Source: an uncultured Eubacteriales bacterium (GTDB taxonomy: Bacteria; Bacillota; Clostridia; Oscillospirales; Oscillospiraceae). Taken from it: a DNA stretch of 7,978 bases. The notes beneath the pieces are model-generated. The model was not told the DNA's origin and made no database searches. It worked only from the letters and a program-made list of their open reading frames with translations. The position numbers were made by a program, and so were the translations under genes. Below, one piece after another: positions 1-5,693 of the stretch (its first letter is position 1; each line of letters starts with the position of its first letter). Location of the stretch: NCBI GenBank assembly GCA_900549495.1, contig UROL01000086.1:1-7978 (forward strand), written 5' to 3'.

Positions 1-69
1 ACTCCCTCAGTCAGCCCTTGCGGGCTGCCAGCTCCCTCAGAGAGGGAGCCGGGGATGGGCTGTACCATT
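1..69. repeat. Hairpin repeat element, copy 1 (REP/MITE-like)
   Basis: This is the first of two closely similar elements; copy 2 is at 164-234. It starts with ACTCCCTCAGTCA (1-13), then a variable small hairpin (CAGCCC at 12-17, loop TTGC, GGGCTG at 22-27), then the invariant hairpin GCTCCCTC-AGA-GAGGGAGC (31-49, perfect 8-bp stem), and ends in a G-rich stretch plus TACCATT (63-69). The opening CTCCCTC could also pair with GAGGGAG, giving an alternative fold. Similar 'CTCCCTCAG...AGAGGGAGCC' elements are, from memory, very common between genes of gut Oscillospiraceae. The window begins exactly on the element, so more of it may lie upstream, and a contig may have broken here because of its copy number. 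Confidence 0.75.
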
Positions 70-96
70 CAACGTGCCACCCGGAAACCGGGGCTT

Positions 97-122
97 TGCG
101 GGCGATTTTCATCGCCCCTACG
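97..122. repeat. Second type of hairpin repeat (GGGCGAT...ATCGCCCCTACG)
   Basis: A perfect 7-bp stem, GGGCGAT (100-106) and ATCGCCC (111-117), closes a TTTC loop and is followed by CTACG. It sits between the two copies of the larger repeat. The frame 'CGGGCG-stem-CGCCCCTACG' resembles an intergenic inverted repeat I recall from many Clostridia genomes. Only one copy is in this window, so its repeat status is inference; the inverted repeat itself is seen directly. It is not followed by a T-run on the plus strand, so it is not a standard terminator. Confidence 0.5.
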
Positions 123-163
123 AAAACTCAAAAACCGTTTCCTTTTACCATTCAACGGGGGAC

Positions 164-234
164 ACTCCCTCAGTCACGTCCTGGCGGGCGCGCCAGCTCC
201 CTCAGAGAGGGAGCCGGGAAATGGCTTTACCATT
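164..234. repeat. Hairpin repeat element, copy 2 (REP/MITE-like)
   Basis: This copy matches copy 1: ACTCCCTCAGTCA (164-176), a small hairpin whose arms differ in sequence but still pair (CGTCC 177-181, loop TGGC, GGGCG 186-190, one G-T wobble), the invariant GCTCCCTC-AGA-GAGGGAGC hairpin (196-214), and a tail ending TACCATT (228-234) that agrees with copy 1 at 15 of 19 positions. Keeping the pairing while the arms change suggests the fold matters in RNA or single-stranded DNA. TACCATT also occurs at 146-152, before this copy, and at 254-260, just upstream of truB, so the leader is a mosaic of repeated pieces. No coding region is seen in 1-275. Confidence 0.78.
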
Positions 235-275
235 TATCCGCCCAGCAGCTTTGTACCATTGATACAGGAGAGACT

Positions 276-1139
276 ATGAACGGAATTGTAATCGTTGACA
301 AGCCCCAGGGGTGGACCAGTCAGGATGTGACCGCTCGGCTGCGGCGGGTGTTCGGCACCCGGCGGATTGGCCACGGCGGAACCCTGGACCCTATGGCCAC
401 CGGGGTGCTGCCGGTGTTCGTGGGCCGGGCCACCCGGGGGGTGGAGTTCTTTGAACACGCCCGGAAGGAATATGAGGCCCTTCTGCGCCCCGGTATCGTC
501 ACCGACACCCAGGACATCACCGGTACCGTGCTGGAAACCGGAGAGGTTGCCCTGGACGATGCCAAAATAGAGGCGGCGCTGGCTGGGTTCCGGGGGGAAA
601 TCCTCCAGGTTCCCCCAATGTATTCCGCCCTGAAGGTGAACGGCCAGAAGCTCTGCGACCTGGCCCGGAGGGGAAAGACGGTGGATCGTCAGCCCCGGCC
701 CATTACCATTCATGCCCTGGAATACCTGGGTATGGAGGGCGGCTGCCTGCGGCTGCGGGTGGACTGCTCCAAGGGCACCTATATCCGCACCCTCTGCCAG
801 GATATCGGCCAGGCCCTGGGCTGCGGCGGCTGCATGGAGGCCCTGCGGCGCACCAGAGCAGGGGAGTATACCATCGCCCAGGCCGTCCCCCTTCAGCAGC
901 TGCTGGACAGCGAAAGCCCGGAGCAGTATCTGCACCCGGTGGACAGTATGTTTGCAGACCATCCCATGGTCAGCCTCACCGCCAATCAGGAGCGGCGCTG
1001 CCGCAACGGCAATGCCTTCTCCGTCACGCTGCCGGAGGGCACCTATCGGGCCTACAGCCAGGCGGGGGAGTTTTTGATGCTGGCCCGGGTAACCGGGGGC
1101 ACCATGGAGACCATCAAGAGCTTTTTTGAAGTAGAATGA
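276..1139 (+). CDS. truB: tRNA pseudouridine(55) synthase TruB
   Basis: TruB converts uridine 55 in the T-loop of tRNAs to pseudouridine in the cytoplasm. The 287-residue protein has the family motifs in order: VDKPQGWTSQDV (7-18), GHGGTLDPMATGVLPV (32-47) with Asp38 as the expected catalytic aspartate, PPMYSALKVNGQKL starting near 113, and CSKGTYIRTL with Lys166-Thr172. A short C-terminal PUA-like region (from about residue 230) completes a normal-length bacterial TruB. The start is the ATG at 276, preceded by AGGAG (266-270) at 5 bases. The frame is open back to position 18, but that extension only reads through hairpin repeats and gives a spurious tail. The stop overlaps the start of ribF by four bases (ATGA), so the two are translationally coupled. 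truB-ribF is a common order in Firmicutes, often after rbfA, which would lie off the left edge. Confidence 0.97.
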   Translation: MNGIVIVDKPQGWTSQDVTARLRRVFGTRRIGHGGTLDPMATGVLPVFVGRATRGVEFFEHARKEYEALLRPGIVTDTQDITGTVLETGEVALDDAKIEAALAGFRGEILQVPPMYSALKVNGQKLCDLARRGKTVDRQPRPITIHALEYLGMEGGCLRLRVDCSKGTYIRTLCQDIGQALGCGGCMEALRRTRAGEYTIAQAVPLQQLLDSESPEQYLHPVDSMFADHPMVSLTANQERRCRNGNAFSVTLPEGTYRAYSQAGEFLMLARVTGGTMETIKSFFEVE

Positions 1140-2059
1140 ACAATGTAGTTTTTGCTCTGGGCTTCTTCGACGGAGTCCATGTGGGCCATCAGGCCCTTTT
1201 GGAGCAGTGCAGGAGCTTGGCCGGGGAGAACGGCCTGGATACCGGCGCTGTGACCTTCCAGAGCCACCCGGACGCCCTGGTTTTCGGTGCGCCCCCGGTG
1301 CTCATCAATACCCCTGCCGATCGGGAGCGGCTGCTGGGGCGCTATGTCCGCCAGGTGGTCACCCTCCCCTTTGACCGGCGGATGCAGGATACCCCCTGGC
1401 AGGACTTTTTGGAGCTGTTGCGCCGGGAATACCAGGCCGCCGGGTTCGTCTGCGGGGACGATTTCCGATTTGGCCGCCAGGGCCGGGGCAACGGAGCCCT
1501 GCTGGCAGACTACTGCCGGGAGCGAGGCTTGCCCTGGGCAGTGGTGCCGGAGCAGACCCTGGAGGGAATTCGGGTATCCTCTACCCATATCCGCACACTG
1601 CTGGAGCGAGGAGACGTGTCCCGGGCCAATCGGTTTTTGGGTCACCCCCATATCCTCACCGGCCAGGTGGTTCACGGCCAGCAGCTGGGCAGAACCCTGG
1701 GCATTCCCACTGCCAATCTGCCCTATCCTGACGGACTGGTGGTGCCGAAATCCGGGGTGTATGCCACCAGAATCTGCATAGACGGCGTCAGCTATCCCGC
1801 CGTCACCAATGTGGGCACCCGGCCCACCGTCTCCGGCCAAAGCAGGAATGTGGAGAGCTGGATTCTGGACTACTCCGGGGATTTATATGGCCGGGAGCTT
1901 ACCGTGGAATTTTACCATTTCCTCCGGCCAGAGCGAAAATTCGATTCCCTGGAGCAGATGCAGCAGGAAATTCGCCGGAACGCCCAGCAAACCCGGGCCT
2001 ATTTTGCAGAGCTTGCATATTCTCTGCCGACACGGTATAATAGCCGCAAGACAGTTTGA
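1136..2059 (+). CDS. ribF: Bifunctional riboflavin kinase / FAD synthetase RibF
   Basis: RibF phosphorylates riboflavin to FMN and then adenylates FMN to FAD, in the cytoplasm. The 307-residue product has the usual length and both domains. The N-terminal nucleotidyltransferase domain shows GFFDGVHVGHQ (9-19, with the HxGH nucleotide-binding signature), CGDDFRFGRQGRGN, and the VSSTHIR motif. The C-terminal riboflavin kinase domain shows GQVVHGQQLGRTLGIPTAN, with the GxPTAN motif at residues 189-194, then GVYAT, NVGTRPT and the LYGRELTVEF segment. The start ATG lies inside the truB stop (ATGA) and has no strong ribosome binding site of its own, so translation probably depends on coupling to truB. 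No FMN riboswitch is visible upstream. The last ~50 bases of the gene contain a promoter-like sequence facing the next gene. Confidence 0.97.
   Translation: MNNVVFALGFFDGVHVGHQALLEQCRSLAGENGLDTGAVTFQSHPDALVFGAPPVLINTPADRERLLGRYVRQVVTLPFDRRMQDTPWQDFLELLRREYQAAGFVCGDDFRFGRQGRGNGALLADYCRERGLPWAVVPEQTLEGIRVSSTHIRTLLERGDVSRANRFLGHPHILTGQVVHGQQLGRTLGIPTANLPYPDGLVVPKSGVYATRICIDGVSYPAVTNVGTRPTVSGQSRNVESWILDYSGDLYGRELTVEFYHFLRPERKFDSLEQMQQEIRRNAQQTRAYFAELAYSLPTRYNSRKTV
2013..2041 (+). promoter_or_regulatory. Predicted sigma-A promoter for the CapA-family gene, inside ribF
   Basis: TTGCAT (2013-2018) and a perfect TATAAT (2036-2041) are separated by 17 bases, the ideal sigma-A spacing. The -35 box matches the consensus TTGACA in only its first three positions; the -10 box matches fully. 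A start of transcription near 2048 would give a leader of about 100 bases before the ATG at 2147. The stretch is AT-rich compared with its GC-rich surroundings. It lies wholly inside the ribF coding region. Confidence 0.6.
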
Positions 2060-2069
2060 TTTTTCATAA

Positions 2070-2108
2070 GGCCACCTCCCCGGGCTGCGCCCGAGGGGCG
2101 CAGAGGCC
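2070..2108 (+). promoter_or_regulatory. Structured leader with two mutually exclusive hairpins
   Basis: The ribF to CapA gap can form a perfect 8-bp hairpin, CTGCGCCC (2085-2092) and GGGCGCAG (2096-2103) with loop GAG. It can instead form an overlapping one, CGGGC-TGC-GCCCG (2081-2093), extendable outward with one mismatch to 2076-2098. The two share bases and cannot coexist. GGCC at 2070-2073 can pair with GGCC at 2105-2108 around both. No T-run follows, so this is not an ordinary terminator. It may be a regulatory leader or simply another GC-rich repeat; no known riboswitch is recognised. Confidence 0.35.
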
Positions 2109-2130
2109 GCCGGATATCCCACCCCTTGGA

Positions 2131-2136
2131 AAGGAG
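2131..2136 (+). promoter_or_regulatory. Ribosome binding site deciding the CapA-family start
   Basis: AAGGAG ends 10 bases before the ATG at 2147 and lies downstream of the alternative in-frame TTG at 2126. Using the TTG would put the ribosome binding site inside the coding region, so the ATG is preferred. Confidence 0.75.
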
Positions 2137-2146
2137 ACAAAACGCC

Positions 2147-3448
2147 ATGGCAAACAGACCGGAAAATATGGACCCGCGCCAACGTCGGCGGGAGGAGCAG
2201 CGCAAGCGCCGGAAGAAGCAGCGCCGCCGCCTTCGCCTGGCAGCTGCGGTAATTGTGCTGGGCCTTGCCTGCGGAGCGATTTTCTATTTTGTGCAGGGAA
2301 CGCCGGAAAATGCCGACGTCTCTTTGCAGAGCTTACCTGTGGCCACCACCGCACCTGCCACAGAGCCCACTGAGCAGACCCGCTCCCGCTGGGACAATGT
2401 GACCACCGTCCATGTCCGGGCGGCAGGAGATTTGAACATTACCGATTCCGTGGTGGATTCCGGCCTGGCCGGCAACGGCTACGACTACACCCGGGCCATC
2501 CAGGATGTGGCCAGCACCCTGTCCAGTGCGGATTTGACCCTGATGAATCTGGAGGGGAATATCTGCGGCGAGCCCTATGGCACTGCCACCACCTCCGCCC
2601 CCAACAAGCTCCTCACCGCCCTGCGGGGTGCGGGTGTGGATGTTTTGCAGGTGGCCAACTCCTGCACCATTAACAATGGCCTTATTGGCCTGAATTCCAC
2701 CCTGCAATCCATTCGGACGGCGGGAATTGAGCCGGTGGGGGCCTATGCCAGCTCCTCCGAGTTCAAGAAGAGCAAGGGCTATACCATCTGCGAGGTGCAG
2801 GGCATCCGCATTGCGGTGGTGGCCTTCACCAAGGGCGTGGGGGGCCGGGGTATGCCCGACGGCAGCGAGAACTGCGTGAACCTGCTCTACACCGACTACG
2901 AGAGCACCTACAGCAAGGTGAACACCGACGGCATCACCCGGGTGCTGAAAAACGCCAAGGCGGAAAATCCGGACTTTATCATTGCCATGGTGCACTGGGG
3001 CAGTGAGAACAACGACACCATCAGCAAAACCCAGCAGAGCATCATCACCCTGCTGCAAAAGAACGGCGTGGGCCTGATTCTGGGCACCCACCCCCACCTG
3101 GTGCAGAAGATAGAATACGACCAGAGCGCAGGTACCCTGGTTGCCTATTCCCTGGGGGACTTCTACGGCGACGGAATCCGCAAGGGCACCAACTATTCCA
3201 TCATCCTGGATGTGGAGATTACCAAGTACGCCGACAAGAAGACCACCAAGGTCACCGGCTATAGCTATACCCCCATCTACACCGTGGTGGGCTCCCAGTC
3301 CGCCGACGGCTTCCAGCGGGTGGTGCGTATCGAGCAGGCCATGCAGGCCTACAACGGTAATTTCGTGGACAAGGTAACGGAAGCCTGTTACAAGGACATG
3401 GAATATTCCCTGACCCGCATCGCCGAACGCACCAGCGGCAAGGGATAA
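2147..3448 (+). CDS. Membrane-anchored CapA/PGA_cap-family metallophosphatase-like protein
   Basis: The 433-residue protein belongs to the CapA (poly-gamma-glutamate capsule) superfamily, which has a calcineurin-like metallophosphatase fold. A very basic N-terminus (residues 11-30, nearly all Arg/Lys/Gln) precedes one hydrophobic segment (about 31-49), so the main domain should face outside as a signal-anchored protein. No good lipobox is present. Family motifs in order: AAGDLNIT (Asp95), NLEGN (134-138), ANSCTINNG (170-178), VHWGSE (His283), GTHPH (His315, His317) and YSLGDF (334-339). The ANSC segment stands where most relatives have a NNH-type motif, so a probable metal ligand is missing. 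Substrate is unknown, and no capB/capC-like genes are nearby, so a capsule role should not be assumed. Some relatives act on peptides or cell-wall linkages. It probably has its own promoter inside ribF. Confidence 0.85.
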   Translation: MANRPENMDPRQRRREEQRKRRKKQRRRLRLAAAVIVLGLACGAIFYFVQGTPENADVSLQSLPVATTAPATEPTEQTRSRWDNVTTVHVRAAGDLNITDSVVDSGLAGNGYDYTRAIQDVASTLSSADLTLMNLEGNICGEPYGTATTSAPNKLLTALRGAGVDVLQVANSCTINNGLIGLNSTLQSIRTAGIEPVGAYASSSEFKKSKGYTICEVQGIRIAVVAFTKGVGGRGMPDGSENCVNLLYTDYESTYSKVNTDGITRVLKNAKAENPDFIIAMVHWGSENNDTISKTQQSIITLLQKNGVGLILGTHPHLVQKIEYDQSAGTLVAYSLGDFYGDGIRKGTNYSIILDVEITKYADKKTTKVTGYSYTPIYTVVGSQSADGFQRVVRIEQAMQAYNGNFVDKVTEACYKDMEYSLTRIAERTSGKG

Positions 3449-3479
3449 TTTTTCCGCTCTGGCAGACCTTTGCAATCTA

Positions 3480-3505
3480 CCCCCTCCCCGCTTGCGGGGC
3501 GGGGG
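3480..3505. repeat. Strong GC hairpin between the CapA-family and GH13 genes
   Basis: The arms CCCCCTCCCCG (3480-3490) and CGGGGCGGGGG (3495-3505) pair over 11 positions with a single T-C mismatch around a CTTG loop. The plus strand continues GAAAATCC and the minus strand lacks a T-run, so it is not a canonical terminator. It may cause pausing or protect transcript ends, or be another REP-like element. Confidence 0.5.
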
Positions 3506-3524
3506 AAAATCCTGTGTAGGAATC

Positions 3525-3538
3525 GGCCCGAAGGGGCT
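3525..3538. repeat. Small hairpin upstream of the GH13 ribosome binding site
   Basis: GCCC (3526-3529) and GGGC (3534-3537) pair around a GAAG loop, extended by a G-T wobble (3525/3538). It ends about 8 bases before the AAGGAGAG ribosome binding site of the GH13 gene and might belong to the same element as the larger hairpin at 3480-3505. Short and weak alone. Confidence 0.3.
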
Positions 3539-3556
3539 TCTAAATAAGGAGAGAGC

Positions 3557-5398
3557 ATGAGAATCCTGTTCGACAGCAAGAAAGCAGAGTTCAAGACCCC
3601 CTTCGGGTGCGTCAATCCCGGGGAGAACTGTACGCTGCACCTGCATATCCCCACCTCCGTGGCCACCCGGCGGGCGGAGGTGGTGCTATGCTACGAGGAC
3701 GGCAATCCCGCCCGGTATGTGGAAATGTACCGCCAGGAGCAGCGGGGGGACTACGATATCTATTGCGGGGAATTCTCCCTGTTCGCCCCGGGGCTGCACT
3801 TCTACTATTTCCAAATCCACGACCCCAACGGTATGTTCCGCCTGTTCAAGCAGGGGGACGACACCAATATGGAAGAGGGGGGCCTTTGGCAGCTCAGCTG
3901 CATCAGCCCCTACTTTACCACCCCGGACTGGGCTAAGGGGGCCATTATCTACCAGATTTTCCCTGACCGCTTTTGCCGCAGCGGCAGCTGCAACCTCACC
4001 GGCAAGCTCCAGCCCTATACCATCCACCAGCGCTGGGACGAGGATGTGGACTGGGCACCGGATGAAAACGGCATTGTCCACAACAACGATTTCTTTGGCG
4101 GCAATTTTCAGGGCATCACCGAAAAAATGGACTATATTGCCAGCCTGGGCACCACCATTTTGTATCTGAACCCCATTGGCAAGGCCTTCTCCAACCACCG
4201 CTACGACACCGGCGACTACAAAACCCCGGACCCCATGCTGGGCACCGAGGAGGATTTCCGCCGCATGTGCGAGGCGGCCCACGCCCGGGGCATCCACGTC
4301 ATCCTGGACGGCGTGTATTCCCACACCGGCTCCAACAGCCTGTATTTTGACCGCAACCGCACCTTCGGCGGCAACGGAGCCTACTGCCGCCAGGATTCCC
4401 CCTTCTACAACTGGTACACCTTCTATAACTGGCCGAATAACTACCACTCCTGGTGGAATTTCGACACCCTGCCCACGGTGGACAAAATGACCCCGGACTT
4501 TATCCACTACGTCATCACCGACGAGGACAGCGTCCTGGCCCACTGGATGAAGCTGGGAGCCGACGGCTTCCGCCTGGACGTGGCGGACGAGCTCCCCGAC
4601 GAATTCATCCGCATGATTCACGACCGTATCCGGGAAATCAAGCCGGATGCCCTGCTGATGGGCGAGGTGTGGGAGGATGCCTCCAACAAAACCGCCTATG
4701 ACCGCCGCCGCCGGTACTTTACCAATGCGGAGTTGGACAGCATTATGAACTACCCCTTCCGCAACGCCATCCTGGACTTCATGCGGGGCCGGGACGACGG
4801 CTATAACCTGCGGCAGACGGTGATGGCCATTGTGGAAAATTACCCGGCCCAGGTAGTGCCCTGCAATATGAACCTGCTGGGCACCCACGACACCCCCCGC
4901 ATTCTCACCGCCCTGGTGGACGATTTCGACGGCAGCCGGGAGGAAAAGGCCAACCGCCACCTGAGCCGCAACCAGCTGGAGGTGGCCCGGGACCGGCTGA
5001 TGATGGCCTCCTTCCTGCAATACACCCTGCCTGGCAGCCCCAGCCTGTACTATGCCGATGAAACCTGCATGGAGGGCTACCGGGACCCCTTCAACCGGCG
5101 CACCTACCCCTGGGGCCGGGAGGATACGGAGATTCTGAGCCACTATCGCTGCCTGGGTAAGCTACGCAGCACCCACAAGGCCCTGCGCCTGGGGGATATC
5201 TGCTTTACCGTGGCCTCCGACCGGCATCTGGCCTTTACCAGAACCTGGGGCAAGGAGAGCGTAACCATCTACGTCAACCGAAGCGGCGATGCCTGGGACA
5301 TTCCCGCCGGGCGGGTGGTCTTTGGCAAAAATCTGCAAACCGTGGCAGCCGACTGGCTGACCTTGGCCCCCCGGGGCTTCTGCGTGGTGGAGGGATAA
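3557..5398 (+). CDS. GH13 alpha-glucan hydrolase, neopullulanase/cyclomaltodextrinase-like
   Basis: This 613-residue enzyme hydrolyses alpha-glucosidic bonds in maltodextrin-type substrates. It has no signal peptide, so it should act in the cytoplasm on imported oligosaccharides. Residues 1 to about 115 look like a beta-rich N-terminal domain, as in neopullulanase-type GH13 enzymes. The catalytic barrel starts at YQIFPDRF (132-139). The four GH13 regions are intact: DGVYSH (251-256), GFRLDVADE with nucleophile Asp341, LLMGEVWE with acid/base Glu370, and LLGTHDT with transition-state Asp445. WWNFDTLPTVDK lies between regions I and II. A short C-terminal beta domain ends in a normal-looking tail. 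The start ATG has AAGGAGAG upstream (3546-3553). The closest subfamily seems to be the neopullulanase/maltogenic amylase group, but the exact substrate cannot be read from sequence. The next small gene begins directly after its stop. Confidence 0.93.
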   Translation: MRILFDSKKAEFKTPFGCVNPGENCTLHLHIPTSVATRRAEVVLCYEDGNPARYVEMYRQEQRGDYDIYCGEFSLFAPGLHFYYFQIHDPNGMFRLFKQGDDTNMEEGGLWQLSCISPYFTTPDWAKGAIIYQIFPDRFCRSGSCNLTGKLQPYTIHQRWDEDVDWAPDENGIVHNNDFFGGNFQGITEKMDYIASLGTTILYLNPIGKAFSNHRYDTGDYKTPDPMLGTEEDFRRMCEAAHARGIHVILDGVYSHTGSNSLYFDRNRTFGGNGAYCRQDSPFYNWYTFYNWPNNYHSWWNFDTLPTVDKMTPDFIHYVITDEDSVLAHWMKLGADGFRLDVADELPDEFIRMIHDRIREIKPDALLMGEVWEDASNKTAYDRRRRYFTNAELDSIMNYPFRNAILDFMRGRDDGYNLRQTVMAIVENYPAQVVPCNMNLLGTHDTPRILTALVDDFDGSREEKANRHLSRNQLEVARDRLMMASFLQYTLPGSPSLYYADETCMEGYRDPFNRRTYPWGREDTEILSHYRCLGKLRSTHKALRLGDICFTVASDRHLAFTRTWGKESVTIYVNRSGDAWDIPAGRVVFGKNLQTVAADWLTLAPRGFCVVEG

Positions 5399-5575
5399 AT
5401 GGAAGAGGAAAAATTCATCACCGGCTATTGCCGCCAGCTGGATGAGAGCCGCATGGTGTGCATCCTCCACCGGGGAAGCACCCTGGAAGAATGCGACTGC
5501 TGCTACGGCAGCTGCCTCTACCAAGCGGAATGCCAGGTAGCGGCTCAAATCCGCCAGGTATTGGAAGAAGAATAA
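5399..5575 (+). CDS. Small cysteine-rich protein coupled to the GH13 gene
   Basis: This 58-residue protein starts with ATG immediately after the TAA of the GH13 gene, with GGAGGG (5389-5394) four bases upstream, inside the end of the amylase gene. Such adjacency suggests translational coupling. It reads MEEEKFITGYCRQLDESR at the start and contains seven cysteines (11, 21, 32, 34, 35, 39, 45). Five of them cluster as C-x-C-C-x3-C-x5-C (32-45), a pattern compatible with binding a metal or iron-sulphur centre. The N-terminal half could form a small beta structure and the C-terminus (46-58) looks helical and acidic. No signal peptide or membrane segment is seen. I cannot assign it to a named family; I have the impression that similar small proteins occur in other Oscillospiraceae. 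An intrinsic terminator starts 7 bases after the stop, which supports a real gene end. Confidence 0.75.
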   Translation: MEEEKFITGYCRQLDESRMVCILHRGSTLEECDCCYGSCLYQAECQVAAQIRQVLEEE

Positions 5576-5582
5576 CCCCATG

Positions 5583-5617
5583 TTTCCCATGACCTTTGCG
5601 GCCATGGGAAATTTTAT
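5583..5617 (+). terminator. Intrinsic terminator of the plus-strand block
   Basis: TTTCCCATGACC (5583-5594) pairs with GGCCATGGGAAA (5600-5611) over 12 positions with one A-C mismatch, closing a TTTGC loop, and is followed by TTTTATAT. It begins 7 bases after the stop of the small cysteine-rich gene, so it closes the plus-strand transcript. Confidence 0.85.
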
Positions 5618-5621
5618 ATGG

Positions 5622-5650
5622 TTTTGGCCAGGCGGACAGCCTGGCCAAAA
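5622..5650. repeat. Perfect 12-bp inverted repeat in the convergent gap
   Basis: TTTTGGCCAGGC (5622-5633) and GCCTGGCCAAAA (5639-5650) pair perfectly around GGACA. AT pairs at the base and a GC core give it a terminator-like shape readable from both strands, although neither strand has a T-run beyond the stem. It lies midway between the plus-strand and minus-strand terminators and probably serves as a shared backstop. Confidence 0.6.
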
Positions 5651-5681
5651 ATTGTAAAAGGCATTGCGCAGGCCGCAATGC
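5647..5681 (-). terminator. Terminator of the minus-strand tadA-spoIIP block
   Basis: On the minus strand GCATTGCG and CGCAATGC (5681-5674 and 5668-5661) form a perfect 8-bp stem with a 5-base loop, followed by CTTTTACAATTTTT (5660-5647). It starts 12 bases after the spoIIP stop codon. The T-run is interrupted, so strength is uncertain, but position and orientation fit. Confidence 0.7.
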
Positions 5682-5693
5682 TCTGCCCGGCCC

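Noticed and set aside
1..234. CRISPR array
   Set aside because: Only two copies, about 70 bases long, internally palindromic and with unlike internal parts. No regular spacers or cas genes.
18..275. An 86-codon N-terminal extension of truB and small overlapping frames in the leader
   Set aside because: They only read through the hairpin repeats. TruB homologs begin at the VDKP region, and the ATG at 276 has its own ribosome binding site.
226..275. Promoter directly upstream of truB
   Set aside because: No -35/-10 pair of acceptable quality and spacing was found. truB is probably transcribed from further upstream.
2258..2275. Lipoprotein signal in the CapA-family protein (Cys42)
   Set aside because: The residues before the Cys are Gly-Leu-Ala, a poor lipobox, and the hydrophobic segment continues past the Cys. 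A plain signal anchor fits better.
3480..3505. Intrinsic terminator after the CapA-family gene
   Set aside because: There is no T-run after the stem on either strand.
2333..3646. A 437-codon open frame antisense to the CapA-family gene
   Set aside because: Same kind of shadow; the sense frame carries clear family motifs, while this one is His/Gly/Val-rich without domains.
3686..5143. A 485-codon open frame antisense to the GH13 gene
   Set aside because: It is a GC-rich shadow of the amylase codons: a low-complexity Val/Ala/Gly/His translation, no recognisable motif, and an intact GH13 gene on the other strand.
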